Shown in pieces: positions 17,887-27,815 of a stretch of 64,000 nt of DNA. Positions within the stretch are counted from its first letter, which is position 1, and each line of letters opens with the position of its first letter. A program made the position numbers and the translations under genes. Under the pieces are notes generated by a model. It made no database searches and was not told where the DNA came from. It was given only the letters and a program-made list of their open reading frames with translations. Location of the stretch: the NCBI GenBank assembly GCA_943788025.1, contig CALSOR010000015.1:177105-241104 (forward strand), in the 5' to 3' direction. This stretch comes from JABAAE01 sp905480545 (GTDB lineage Bacteria; Planctomycetota; Planctomycetia; Pirellulales; Pirellulaceae).

Positions 17887-19974
17887 TTAGGCAATGATTT
17901 CATATGTGGCCTCGATGGAACTTGGGTCATCGCACCGACTGAAAAACTTTTCACAGAATGGCGACTCGGCATTTTCAACGCCGTATTTCTCCAGCATATC
18001 GAAGGCCTCAGGGGCAATTGCTTTGAGAGGGAATCGGAATCGTACTGTTGTTCCCACTTCCGGTTCACTTTCGACATCAAGCGACCCGTCAAGGTTGATG
18101 CACGCTGCTTTTATTGCTCGCATGCCGACCCCTCGTCCACTGATGTCCGAAAGGTTGTCTGCACAGCTCAGCCCATCGGCGAACATCGCATCGATGAGTT
18201 GCTGTTTGGTTTGAGTCGGCAGTCCCATTTGGTTTGCTTTGCGACGAATTTTTTTCCAATTGATTCCCGAGCCATCATCACACAATGAGATCGACAATTC
18301 ATTCGAATCCATATTGACGTCGATTTCGATTTGTCCAGAGATAGGTTTGCCGATGGCGGCACGGTTCTCCGCTGTTTCAATTCCATGGTCAATCGCGTTT
18401 CGGACAACATGAACAAACGCTGACCAAAAGTCACTCCAGGCCATTGCATCGATGCGGATGTTGCCATGCGAGATGCGCACATCGATGTTACCCTTGCCCA
18501 GTCGCCTAGCCATTTCTTTCGCTTGAGCTGCGATGCTTTCTAATCGCGGTTCCAATGGAGACAGCTTCAAATACGCCAGTTGCAGGCCAAGATCTTTGCC
18601 ATTGGCTCCGTCCAAGGCAAGGTCGAGGAGTTCTGAATATTGATTTTCTGAAATTTCGATGCCTTGCTGGTGCCGTCCAATGACTTGATGGACTCGCTGC
18701 TCCGTAGATTCCCACATTTCAAGCAGCTCTGCTCGGGATTCGTTAATTAAATCTTGATCACCGTTCAAGAGTGATCCTTCAAGTTTATGACACGCATCAG
18801 CGACACGAAAAAGACCATACAAACCGGCGTTTCCTTTGAGCGTATGAATTTGACGCGTGAACAACTCAAATTCAACATCGGGATAAGCTCGAACCTCAGC
18901 GATATGACGTAGGCACTCGTCATGAAACTCGATAAACCCGTTCCGGTTTGCCGCAAATCGATCGACAATGATCATCATCTCGCGATTTTCTTTTTCAATC
19001 TCTTCGCGTTGAACGTCCACAGTAATGTCCTGTATGGTTACTGCAACGGAGTTGTCACTCGTTTGATCGGTTTCGTGCAAAGAATACCTGCACTCAAACG
19101 TTTTTCCTTTTGCAACGAATCGATGTGGAAGTTGATCTAGAGTTAGTTCGATCGGAAGGATCGAATTAAATACCTCGTTCAAGGCGAATCCAAACCATTC
19201 AGCGAATTTCGCATCATGTGGCGCGATGTATTCCTCAAACGACTGATTGAGTTGGATAGGGCCTAGCCATCGTTCGATAATCGCGGATCGTTCGTTGCTG
19301 ATGAGGCCAGACGAATCTATCGTAAAGAACCCTTCATGAACGGCATTTAATAATGTTCGCATGTCTTTGTTGCGTGATTTCAACTCAGCAGTTCGCCGAG
19401 CAACGGTTTTCTCAAGCTCGACTACGTTGTCAAAAAAGCCTCTGGCAATAAAGCACGCGGCGGCAGATTCAAGAACAACGAACAACGCGTGAACACCAAC
19501 CACCCACAGCGGGGCGTCGTAGTTGAAGACACTCTCCGGCAACAAGTACCAAAGTGCAACATGGTGAAACGCAACAGTACTCGCGGCTGCGATGATAACC
19601 ATCGGATTTGCAAAAACAGCCAATAAGGCCAGGTTGACGAAGAAGTAAAAGTGCATTTCCATTTGAATGGGACCTTGTCCCAAATGAACGAGGAGTGCTC
19701 CCATGAACATCGACGTCACACCCATGATGATCGATATCGATCTTTGTGACGAAAGAAAACGAATCGCAAAGAAAGGACCAGCGAGAACCAGCAGTGTCAA
19801 AATGGCTGCTGCCATTGCATCGGTCTGATTAAAGAATCCGATTGCCACAAAGATTGGCAAATGCAAGAGAAAGTACCCGCCAGCGATTTTGTTTAGTCTT
19901 GTCAAATAGTCTTGCTCGAATGACGTGCATTCGTTTGGTAGCAGGATCCGATCAAAAATTTTCTTTATGAACAC
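17887..19974 (-). CDS. Membrane CheA-like histidine kinase with PAS and Hpt domains
   Basis: The 695-residue protein starts with about six membrane helices (residues about 30-185), then a coiled coil and a PAS-like region (about 205-325). An Hpt domain follows with phosphoacceptor His in IHTLKGNAGLYG (about 388). The ATPase domain has the CheA-type N box HVVRNAIDHGIE, DDGSGINWKKIR and SGRGVGMRAIK. The CheW-like domain of true CheA is absent, so it is not built to dock on chemoreceptors; its own membrane part is likely the sensor. It leads a gene group with CheX-like and CheY-like genes downstream. Confidence 0.8.
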   Translation of the reverse strand: MFIKKIFDRILLPNECTSFEQDYLTRLNKIAGGYFLLHLPIFVAIGFFNQTDAMAAAILTLLVLAGPFFAIRFLSSQRSISIIMGVTSMFMGALLVHLGQGPIQMEMHFYFFVNLALLAVFANPMVIIAAASTVAFHHVALWYLLPESVFNYDAPLWVVGVHALFVVLESAAACFIARGFFDNVVELEKTVARRTAELKSRNKDMRTLLNAVHEGFFTIDSSGLISNERSAIIERWLGPIQLNQSFEEYIAPHDAKFAEWFGFALNEVFNSILPIELTLDQLPHRFVAKGKTFECRYSLHETDQTSDNSVAVTIQDITVDVQREEIEKENREMMIIVDRFAANRNGFIEFHDECLRHIAEVRAYPDVEFELFTRQIHTLKGNAGLYGLFRVADACHKLEGSLLNGDQDLINESRAELLEMWESTEQRVHQVIGRHQQGIEISENQYSELLDLALDGANGKDLGLQLAYLKLSPLEPRLESIAAQAKEMARRLGKGNIDVRISHGNIRIDAMAWSDFWSAFVHVVRNAIDHGIETAENRAAIGKPISGQIEIDVNMDSNELSISLCDDGSGINWKKIRRKANQMGLPTQTKQQLIDAMFADGLSCADNLSDISGRGVGMRAIKAACINLDGSLDVESEPEVGTTVRFRFPLKAIAPEAFDMLEKYGVENAESPFCEKFFSRCDDPSSIEATYEIIA

Positions 19975-19988
19975 TTCTTTGCGCTTAC

Positions 19989-20600
19989 TTAAAATTTCAA
20001 ACTGGTTTTCAGACGTAGCGGATCCACAAGATCCTTAAGTGCTGAGGATACAGCGCATCCGTATAGCGGCAGGGAATCAACTTCGTCACCTGCATGACAT
20101 CGCGAAATGACTTCACGATGTTGAGAATTCAAGCTCTGCTTTCGAGAGGTATACCCTCCCACGTACGTTAACGCTTGCTGATCCGAAATAACGATTAGAA
20201 GCGGGGCGGCTTCAATACCGAAATCTTCTTCAAGCTTTTCTGGCGCAGTATATTTAATTGAATAGCCCATCGTTGCTGCCGCTTCTGCGGAGGTGACGGA
20301 TTCGCCGATCAAGATAAGCGTCTCATTTACGCTGGTGTTCGGTGGATAGTCGAGCAACTCATCCAAGATGCGCATCGAACATGGGCAATCACTGTAAAGA
20401 AAATGAAATGCATGCCAACTCGCGGTATCGTCAGGCTTGTTGGGCGGCAACAGTGCCGAACATTGGACATGAGTCAAGTCTGGCTTGGGAAGCGTGATCC
20501 AATGCCCCGCCATTAACGAACCGCTAACAACGAACGCGCATAAAGCCCAACATGATAGGGCTGTAATCGCAAACCAATTGTTCTTCGCTTGAGTCTTCAT
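19989..20600 (-). CDS. Membrane-anchored thioredoxin-like protein with CxC motif
   Basis: The 203-residue protein has an N-terminal membrane segment (about 12-32) and then a thioredoxin-like pattern: AFHFLYSDCPCSMRILDELL at about 65-84, ETLILIGES and FGIEAAPLLIVISDQQ, where the Pro would be the cis-proline before a strand. The active site reads CPC rather than CxxC. Two more Cys lie near the C-terminus (ISRCHAG, LYGCAVS). It lies only 14 bases upstream of the CheA-like kinase start, so it is probably co-transcribed, and a redox input to that kinase is conceivable (inference). Confidence 0.55.
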   Translation of the reverse strand: MKTQAKNNWFAITALSCWALCAFVVSGSLMAGHWITLPKPDLTHVQCSALLPPNKPDDTASWHAFHFLYSDCPCSMRILDELLDYPPNTSVNETLILIGESVTSAEAAATMGYSIKYTAPEKLEEDFGIEAAPLLIVISDQQALTYVGGYTSRKQSLNSQHREVISRCHAGDEVDSLPLYGCAVSSALKDLVDPLRLKTSLKF

Positions 20601-21087
20601 GCTTTGCTAATTGGGCAGTTTTTATAATTGGACTTCAACTTCGCTTGGAACCTCCAGCTGGCATCGCCTACCTTGGAGTGGTCAAGGAACTACTGGATGC
20701 GACACTGTGCTGGCAGTCGACGTTCAAAGTTGAGCAATGGTAGCTTAGTGTTGTGAGATTTGTGCAAACAAAACGGTGATAATTAGCGTTTGTTGCAACC
20801 GGGTTTTGTTGCGGAATACGATGGCAAGCGAATGGAGTATCAACTTCAGGGTTTTTCATAACGTTGGAAACGGTAAAGAAAATTCTTTCTTACAAGAATC
20901 ACCCGAATTTGGATGTGAAATATGGATGAACTCCGGGTGAGATTAGCGTCCCATGTAATTTCGAGCTAACTTTGCTCCGAACGGATGCATCCGTATTCAT
21001 TTATTCCGCTCGCTCGCGGTCACTTGCATCTTGTTCTCCTCATGATCTCATGCAGTTATCCTTTCGAAACCATCAAGCCAAATCAAA
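20601..21087. other. Divergent intergenic region
   Basis: About 490 bases between two divergent signalling genes, which must contain both promoters. No convincing gene, terminator or RNA was seen. A 12-base palindrome CGGATGCATCCG lies near 20980. Confidence 0.35.
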
Positions 21088-23235
21088 ATGACATTTTCGC
21101 AGGTAGGACTGAACGCCTCCCCGGCAATCGCTGAAGGATCCGGTAAGGATAGTGGCGAAAACCAAAGCCATTCTGTCAGCGAGAAGAGTGCTGGCGATAA
21201 GGATGCTTACGAGAAGATCTTCCATGCACTTCCGCATCAAAATTGCATTCTTGATGAGCATGGAGTTGTCGTTCTGGCAAACGATAAGTGGAATTTATTT
21301 GCGAAAGAGAATGGTGGTGTGCTGTTGGGAGACGCGACCGCTTGCTTCGGGATGAATTACATTGATGTATGTCGCAACACAACTGGTGACGTCGCTAACG
21401 AGGCTGATCAAGTCGCCGACGCAATCGAAGCCACCATTGCAAATAGAATCAACACACATGTTTCGGAATACGCCTGTCACTCACTGGCGGGTTTTCGCTG
21501 GTATCAAGTGACGGTGACACCCGTTGATATTCGATTGACGGACTCGAGTGGGGAAGTGCACAGGGGAAGGGTTATGGTCTCCCATTCCGATATCACAGCC
21601 TACAAAGTCGGCGCTTCTAAACAGACTGAATTGCAAATTCGGGTAGAACATAAAAACGAGGTCTTGGATGCGATCTTGCAGACCATTCCCGTCGGAATTA
21701 TCGCCTTTGATCGGAACGGAAACTTTATTCAATGCAATAGTACGGCAGAGATATTGCTGAAGCGTAACTCGCTTGCGGAGTTGTCGAAGTCGGAATGGAG
21801 GCGGGGAATTGAGTTGCTTGACGTGGAAGCCAAGACGCCAATACCTGATGAAGCTTCGCCCTTCGTCCGGCTGATCAATGGAGAGCCGGTGAATGATGAA
21901 GAGTTCATTTTTCGGCACCGATCTGTAGACCGGCGGTTTGCGTTCAGCTCTGTACCTCTAAAATCGGTTCGAGGCCCTATCGGCGGCATTATGGTTATTC
22001 AAGATGTTACCGAAAGTCGTTTCAAAGATCATGACCTGCGACTTCTTCGGAAGTCGATTGATCACGCGAATGATTCCATGTTTGTAATCGAGCCAAATGG
22101 AAAGATCTATGATGTCAATGACGTCGCATGCGATGCCCTGGGCTATGCTCGTGAAGAACTTATCGGCATGGAAGTTTGGGATATTGATCCTGATTTTCCT
22201 CTCGAGAGATGGGATGATGATTGGCTGGTTGTTCAGTCGCTTGAAGAAGGAATCATTGAAACGGAACTCATCACAAAGAGTGGTGATTCGTTTCCTGCGG
22301 AAGTATCTGTCGCCTTTTTTACCCATGAGGGTGATAACTATTTTTGTACATTTGCTCGTGACATTAGGGAACGCCGGGAATCGGAGAAACGGAATTCGGC
22401 GCTTGCCCAAAAATTGCAGGATGTCGCCCGTCGTGCTGGTATGGCAGAAGTCGCCGCCGGCGTGTTGCACAATGTTGGAAACGTGTTGAATAGCATTTCA
22501 GTCACCACCTGTTTGCTTATTGAGCAACTGTGCCACAGCAAAGTTTTTACGTTGGGAAAAGTTGCAGAAGTCGTCGATGCCAACTGTGATGACTTGGGTA
22601 GCTTTATCGTAAATGATCCGCAAGGAAAACACTTTGCGACCCTCTTTGCCCATTTGGCTAATTCCCTCAAAGCAGAACAGAGTAGCACGATGGATGAATT
22701 GACGGAGCTTGCGAAAAACGTTGAGCACATTAAGGATATTATTTCGGCTCAGCAGTCCGCGGCGAAACACGGCGGGTTACGCGAGGTGCTTGATCCACGC
22801 GAATTAATGGAAGACGCTTTGAAGTTGGGCGACATGCCACTGCTTAAAAGTGTGATCGAATTTGACAAGCTTTATCAACCGGTTCCGATGATCGAATCGG
22901 AAAAGCACAAAATTCTACAAATACTCATCAACTTGATTCAAAATTCTGTTCAGGCTCTTGAGACGTCGGAAAATGACAGCAAAAAAATCAGTTTGATTAT
23001 CGGAGCCGACGATGAGTCGATTCGGTTTGAAGTCCGAGATAATGGGCCGGGGATCTCGAAGGAAAATCTAAAGAAGCTGTTTCAACATGGTTTCACGACC
23101 AGAAAGGAAGGGCATGGGTTTGGGCTTCACTCTTGTGCAAACTTTGCACAGGAAATGAATGGATCGCTTGCGGCATTCAGCGAAGGCGAGGGTAAAGGGG
23201 CGTCTTTCATTTTGCAACTACCGATTGACGCATAA
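21088..23235 (+). CDS. Soluble sensor histidine kinase with three PAS domains
   Basis: The 715-residue kinase has no membrane segments. Three PAS domains are suggested at about 40-170 (YEKIFHALPHQNCILDEHGV), 190-310 (ILQTIPVGIIAFDRNGNFIQ) and 325-440 (SIDHANDSMFVIEPNGKIYD). The phosphoacceptor region is of the GVLHNVGNVLNS type (His about 455), common in large planctomycete and myxobacterial kinases. The ATPase domain shows LINLIQNSVQAL, DNGPGIS and EGHGFGLHSCA. No receiver is adjacent on this strand; the CheY-like gene 4 kb away is one possible partner. Confidence 0.85.
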   Translation: MTFSQVGLNASPAIAEGSGKDSGENQSHSVSEKSAGDKDAYEKIFHALPHQNCILDEHGVVVLANDKWNLFAKENGGVLLGDATACFGMNYIDVCRNTTGDVANEADQVADAIEATIANRINTHVSEYACHSLAGFRWYQVTVTPVDIRLTDSSGEVHRGRVMVSHSDITAYKVGASKQTELQIRVEHKNEVLDAILQTIPVGIIAFDRNGNFIQCNSTAEILLKRNSLAELSKSEWRRGIELLDVEAKTPIPDEASPFVRLINGEPVNDEEFIFRHRSVDRRFAFSSVPLKSVRGPIGGIMVIQDVTESRFKDHDLRLLRKSIDHANDSMFVIEPNGKIYDVNDVACDALGYAREELIGMEVWDIDPDFPLERWDDDWLVVQSLEEGIIETELITKSGDSFPAEVSVAFFTHEGDNYFCTFARDIRERRESEKRNSALAQKLQDVARRAGMAEVAAGVLHNVGNVLNSISVTTCLLIEQLCHSKVFTLGKVAEVVDANCDDLGSFIVNDPQGKHFATLFAHLANSLKAEQSSTMDELTELAKNVEHIKDIISAQQSAAKHGGLREVLDPRELMEDALKLGDMPLLKSVIEFDKLYQPVPMIESEKHKILQILINLIQNSVQALETSENDSKKISLIIGADDESIRFEVRDNGPGISKENLKKLFQHGFTTRKEGHGFGLHSCANFAQEMNGSLAAFSEGEGKGASFILQLPIDA

Positions 23236-23866
23236 TACGTTGTGGTCACCCGTACTAAAAAAACGCATTGGAGTGCCAATGTTTTAAATCGCAGGAAAAA
23301 TGAGAGATGTTTTTTTAAAAGCCTGACCTGCGCATTTGATAGACGGCGATATTTCCAAAAACCTTGAGTTCAAAGCCTTAAAATGCGGTGTGAAATTGGT
23401 CTGCCAAGAGAGGTATTTGTGACTGATGCCTGAATTACCTGTTGATTGAGGGGTTAATTGCCGGGTTGGAGAAGGGAAAAGTGAAATATCGCTAATTCGA
23501 AGTAACACGTTTGAGGGATCAAATTTGCATCTAAACGGCAACGACCGTTTTTCGGATGGAGCAACATCAGGGCAAACGGCTGGACTTTCAGCCCATCGGC
23601 ACTGTCGGAAATGGGCGTTGGCGAATCGTAAGGCTCTTGGCCCGAAAATACAAAACTCAGTAATGGACAAAAGCGGCAACGAGAGGGCGTTCGATTGCCT
23701 CGTGGGTGCAACGCAGTTGCAATTCCACACGCCGCAATGTTGAAAAAATGGGCACCGCGACCCATGGCTCCAACGAATGGCATCAATAGGGATAGCGTAT
23801 TGGATTTCAAATCGGTGTTACGCCATAATTCAAAGATAATGACTCCAAACTTCCAGGAAAATACTT
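23236..23866. other. Intergenic stretch before katG, no gene seen
   Basis: About 630 bases. Several short open frames occur on both strands but none has a known motif or a good start. The katG promoter should lie in its right part. No regulator box was recognised. Confidence 0.35.
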
Positions 23867-26275
23867 ATGAGAAGAGACTTTATAAATTCATTGTCGTTTC
23901 GGAGGATTGAATCCCTCGAACAACCAGCGCTTACAGTCTGGAATCGCAGGGGGAAGTCCGTGTTGTTGGCTGCAATTGCGATTTGCTCTTTGCCCATTTT
24001 GTTTGCCGATAACGTTTGGGCGCAAGATCGGTATGACAAATCTTCGACCGACGTCAAATCGACCGATGAAAAAATGGACTTAAGCAAATGCCCGGTGATG
24101 GGAGGGACACGTCAGCCTCCAGTTGCAGGGGCTACATCAAACAATGATTGGTGGCCCAATCAGTTGAATTTGCAGATCCTGCATCAGAACGCTCCGCAAG
24201 GAAATCCCTTGGGACAAGATTTCAATTACGCCGAAGAATTCAAGAAACTTGATCTTGATGCGGTCAAAAAAGACCTGACTGAATTAATGACAGATTCCCA
24301 GGACTGGTGGCCGGCTGACTATGGTCATTATGGCCCACTTTTTGTTCGAATGGCTTGGCATAGCGCCGGGACTTATCGAGTCACCGACGGGCGAGGTGGT
24401 GCTTCGTCCGGTACGCTTCGTTTTGCTCCCTTGAATAGCTGGCCGGACAATACCAACCTGGATAAGGCACGGCGATTATTGTGGCCGATTAAGAAGAAAT
24501 ACGGACGGAAGCTTTCTTGGGCTGACCTAATGGTTCTGACTGGAAACGTGTCGCTTGAGTCGATGGGGTTCAAAACGTTTGGATTCGCCGGCGGTCGAGA
24601 AGACGTTTGGCAACCGGAAATGGATATCTACTGGGGGCCAGAAAGTGAATGGCTTGGCGACAAGCGTTACAGTGGAGATCGAGAACTTGAGAATCCACTT
24701 GCTGCTGTGCAAATGGGGCTGATCTACGTTAATCCTCAAGGGCCCAACGGCAAACCGGATCCACTTGCTGCCGCAAAAGATATAAGAGAAACGTTTGCAA
24801 GAATGGCGATGAACGATGTCGAGACTGTTGCATTGATCGCTGGTGGGCACACGTTCGGAAAAGCACACGGAGCAGCAGGGCCTGACGGCAATGTAGGGCC
24901 AGAACCAGAAGGTGCGAGCCTTGAAGAGCAAGGTCTTGGCTGGAAAAATAAGTACGGGAAAGGGAAAGCAGGTGATACGATCACCAGTGGACTTGAAGGT
25001 GCTTGGACGTCGACACCGACCCAATGGTCGAATGGCTATTTCGAAAACCTTTTTGAGTACGAGTGGAAATTAACGAAAAGTCCTGCCGGTGCTTGGCAAT
25101 GGGCGCCCACGGACGAATCAGCTGATGGTACTGTCCCGGATGCGCACGACGATTCGAAGTCGCACGCTCCGATGATGTTCACCACGGATATGGCTTTGAA
25201 GCTTGACCCGCTTTATGCAAAAATTTCAAAGCGGTTCCACGACAACCCGAAGGAATTTGAAGAGGCATTCGCCAAAGCGTGGTACAAGTTGACACATCGG
25301 GATATGGGGCCAACATCACGACTTTTGGGACCGTTAGTTGCTGAGCCTCAGCTCTGGCAGGACCCAGTGCCCGCGGTTGATCACGAGTTGATTGGTGACA
25401 AAGACGTTGCCGCATTGAAGAAAAAGATTCTCAACTCCGGCTTGTCGATTTCGCAATTGGTTTCCACGGCTTGGGCGTCAGCATCGACTTTCCGAGGAAC
25501 GGATAAGCGGGGTGGCGCAAACGGAGCTCGGATTCGTTTGTCACCTCAGAAAGACTGGGCAGTCAATCAACCGGCAGAGCTTGCGAAGGTTCTAGAGTCG
25601 CTGGAGAAGATTCAAAAGGAATTTAACAACGCTCAATCGGGTGAGAAAAAAGTTTCTCTTGCGGACCTAATTGTCCTCGGTGGTTGCGCAGCAGTCGAAA
25701 AGGCTGCAGCAAATGCTGGTCAGGAAGTAGCGGTTCCGTTTTTCCCAGGACGAACTGATGCTTCACAAGAGACGACGGATGTTAGCTCGTTCGCCGTGCT
25801 TGAGCCAAAAGCTGACGGCTTTCGAAATTATCAAAGTAAAGACATCACGCGTCGGTCGGAAGAATTGTTGGTCGACAAGGCCCACTTGTTGATGCTAACC
25901 GGACCAGAAATGACTGTGCTGGTTGGAGGTATGCGAGTGCTGGACACCAACTCAGACGATCTAAAGCTTGGTCTATTCACAGAACAGAGCGACAAATTAA
26001 CCAATGATTTCTTTGTCCATCTCCTCGACATGGATCTGGAATGGAAAAAGTCAGCGGTCTGTGAGCACTTTTTTGAGGGACGCGATCGCTCAACAGGCAA
26101 AGTCAAATGGACAGGGTCCGCAGTTGATCTCGTTTTTGGTTCGAATTCGCAACTTCGCGCCATCGCTGAAGTTTATGCGAGTGAGGACTCAAAAGAAAAG
26201 TTTGTGAACGATTTTGCAGCCGCATGGAGCAAGGTGATGAACTTGGATCGATTTGATCTAAAGGATCAGAAATAA
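23867..26275 (+). CDS. katG: Catalase-peroxidase with an N-terminal export signal
   Basis: The 802-residue haem enzyme breaks down hydrogen peroxide. The N-terminal catalytic domain has the distal RMAWHSAGTYR motif with Trp, Tyr (GLIYVNPQGPNG) and Met (FARMAMND) of the Met-Tyr-Trp adduct, and the proximal GGHTFGKAHG with the haem-ligand His. The C-terminal duplicated domain (from about 460) is complete. The first 52 residues form a long basic n-region (WNRRGKS), a hydrophobic core and an AWAQ cleavage site, so the enzyme is likely exported, unlike most cytoplasmic KatG. A strong terminator follows. Confidence 0.95.
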   Translation: MRRDFINSLSFRRIESLEQPALTVWNRRGKSVLLAAIAICSLPILFADNVWAQDRYDKSSTDVKSTDEKMDLSKCPVMGGTRQPPVAGATSNNDWWPNQLNLQILHQNAPQGNPLGQDFNYAEEFKKLDLDAVKKDLTELMTDSQDWWPADYGHYGPLFVRMAWHSAGTYRVTDGRGGASSGTLRFAPLNSWPDNTNLDKARRLLWPIKKKYGRKLSWADLMVLTGNVSLESMGFKTFGFAGGREDVWQPEMDIYWGPESEWLGDKRYSGDRELENPLAAVQMGLIYVNPQGPNGKPDPLAAAKDIRETFARMAMNDVETVALIAGGHTFGKAHGAAGPDGNVGPEPEGASLEEQGLGWKNKYGKGKAGDTITSGLEGAWTSTPTQWSNGYFENLFEYEWKLTKSPAGAWQWAPTDESADGTVPDAHDDSKSHAPMMFTTDMALKLDPLYAKISKRFHDNPKEFEEAFAKAWYKLTHRDMGPTSRLLGPLVAEPQLWQDPVPAVDHELIGDKDVAALKKKILNSGLSISQLVSTAWASASTFRGTDKRGGANGARIRLSPQKDWAVNQPAELAKVLESLEKIQKEFNNAQSGEKKVSLADLIVLGGCAAVEKAAANAGQEVAVPFFPGRTDASQETTDVSSFAVLEPKADGFRNYQSKDITRRSEELLVDKAHLLMLTGPEMTVLVGGMRVLDTNSDDLKLGLFTEQSDKLTNDFFVHLLDMDLEWKKSAVCEHFFEGRDRSTGKVKWTGSAVDLVFGSNSQLRAIAEVYASEDSKEKFVNDFAAAWSKVMNLDRFDLKDQK

Positions 26276-26320
26276 TCTCATTTCGGCAACTGAAATCCAG
26301 TTAATGTCATGCGTCAAGTT

Positions 26321-26358
26321 AAAAAGGTTTTCACCTATTCTGGTGAAAACCTTTTTTT
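26321..26358 (+). terminator. Rho-independent terminator after katG
   Basis: AAAAAGGTTTTCACC pairs perfectly with GGTGAAAACCTTTTT across a six-base loop, and the T-run continues. The A-run on the left also makes it usable on the minus strand, where the convergent propeller gene ends at 26517. Confidence 0.95.
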
Positions 26359-26516
26359 GTGCCCTTACGTCAATTGCCTGATTGTCTCCGCCCGCTCGAG
26401 TCAACTTCAGTTGGTTCTGTCCATACTATTGCGTCCGCGCAACTGTTAATTAGAGCGGCTTCAACCGGAACAGGGTCCTTGCTTAATTTTGACCGATGAT
26501 GGCCGACCAATTTCGT

Positions 26517-27815
26517 CTAGCGGATGCAGTAGACTGTCGTTTTACCTCTCAAGATCAGTGACTTTCCGGCGACCGATGGGGATGACCAAAATTGATCATT
26601 GATTTTACTGGTTTCGAGAATTTTAAATTCTGGCCCCGTTTGAATTGCAAGGCACTTGCCCGTTTCGTCCATTAGAAACACGACGCCCTTTCCACCCCAC
26701 ATCGCGGCTGCCGTCGACTTCAGCGGTAATCGCTCTTTGTAAATTTGTTCACCAGATTTGCAGTCGTAACAGGTCATCACACCCCGACTGGGGATGTAAA
26801 GGCATCCGTCAACGACGACAGGTGAGGACATTCCAGGACCAGAGCGAAGCTTCGACCATGCGACACTCCCACCGGACTTCCCGGGATCAAGCTCGGAATC
26901 GCCAGACATTTTGGAATCGACTGCAACCAGTGGTCCGCTGCTGCGAGGCCCACTATTGCCGAAGAAAAGTCGCTGGTCATCCGCAGCCGGCGAAGCGCTG
27001 AACGCCGAGCTGATTCCAGTCAAATTCCAAAGCGTTTTTCCGGATTTTGGGTCATATGATGTAACGTACCCGGATCCGCATACAATCAGCTCAACACGAT
27101 CTTTGTTCCTCCATAATAAAGGTGTTGACCATGAGGTTCGTCCTTTTCGATCGTTCTTCCACTTCTCCTCCCCGTTAGTGCTGTTCAACGCAACTAAAAA
27201 TGATTTTTTATCATTGTCGCATTGAACATAAACGCATCCCAAACCAACGGTTATCGAACTGCCTGGCCCAAATCCGTTTCCTGTAGGATAGCTGCCTACA
27301 TGCTTATCCCAAATTTGTTTGCCATCCATATCCAAGCCAAAAACTCTTCCGATCGAGGCAAAGTAAACGAAAAAGCGGTTGCCATCCGATGCAGGGGATG
27401 CGGTGGCAAATGAATTGGAGCTGTGGATTGGATGTTTAGGGCGTTCTTCAGCAAGAGTCTTTTCCCAAATTTGCTTACCGGACTTCAAATTTAAGCAAGC
27501 GACGCGAAATTTGATTGGCCCAGTCGGTAGCTTTGGACGCATGTTGCTAACACCGCCGGCAAAATTCATTGGCAGTGCAGCACCAACAACCGATGTGATC
27601 AAGACTCGGTCGCCAACGACAATCGGGGCCGACAGTCCTCCACCTTCAATCTCTGTCTTCCAAGCAACATTCTCCTGATCTGACCACTTCAATGGATGTT
27701 CGATCTGTTTAACAATCCCGGTGCCATTTGGCCCGCGAAACTGTGGCCAATCGTTTCCATGAATCGTCGAAGTGACTAATAAACACGCAGATATTCCAAT
27801 AAAAAGTCGTCGCAT
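26517..27815 (-). CDS. Exported PQQ-type beta-propeller protein (BamB-like)
   Basis: The 432-residue protein has a signal peptide (cleavage near TIHGNDWPQFRG, about residue 20) and the planctomycete opening DWPQFRGPNGTG. Repeated blades contain W-x-x-x tryptophan docking motifs and AxDxxTGxxxW-like patterns: CLNLKSGKQIWEKTL, GLDMDGKQIWDKHV, ALNSTNGEEKWKND and SYDPKSGKTLWNL. Such proteins are common in planctomycetes, with unknown ligands; PQQ catalytic residues are not evident. Monocistronic. Confidence 0.85.
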   Translation of the reverse strand: MRRLFIGISACLLVTSTIHGNDWPQFRGPNGTGIVKQIEHPLKWSDQENVAWKTEIEGGGLSAPIVVGDRVLITSVVGAALPMNFAGGVSNMRPKLPTGPIKFRVACLNLKSGKQIWEKTLAEERPKHPIHSSNSFATASPASDGNRFFVYFASIGRVFGLDMDGKQIWDKHVGSYPTGNGFGPGSSITVGLGCVYVQCDNDKKSFLVALNSTNGEEKWKNDRKGRTSWSTPLLWRNKDRVELIVCGSGYVTSYDPKSGKTLWNLTGISSAFSASPAADDQRLFFGNSGPRSSGPLVAVDSKMSGDSELDPGKSGGSVAWSKLRSGPGMSSPVVVDGCLYIPSRGVMTCYDCKSGEQIYKERLPLKSTAAAMWGGKGVVFLMDETGKCLAIQTGPEFKILETSKINDQFWSSPSVAGKSLILRGKTTVYCIR

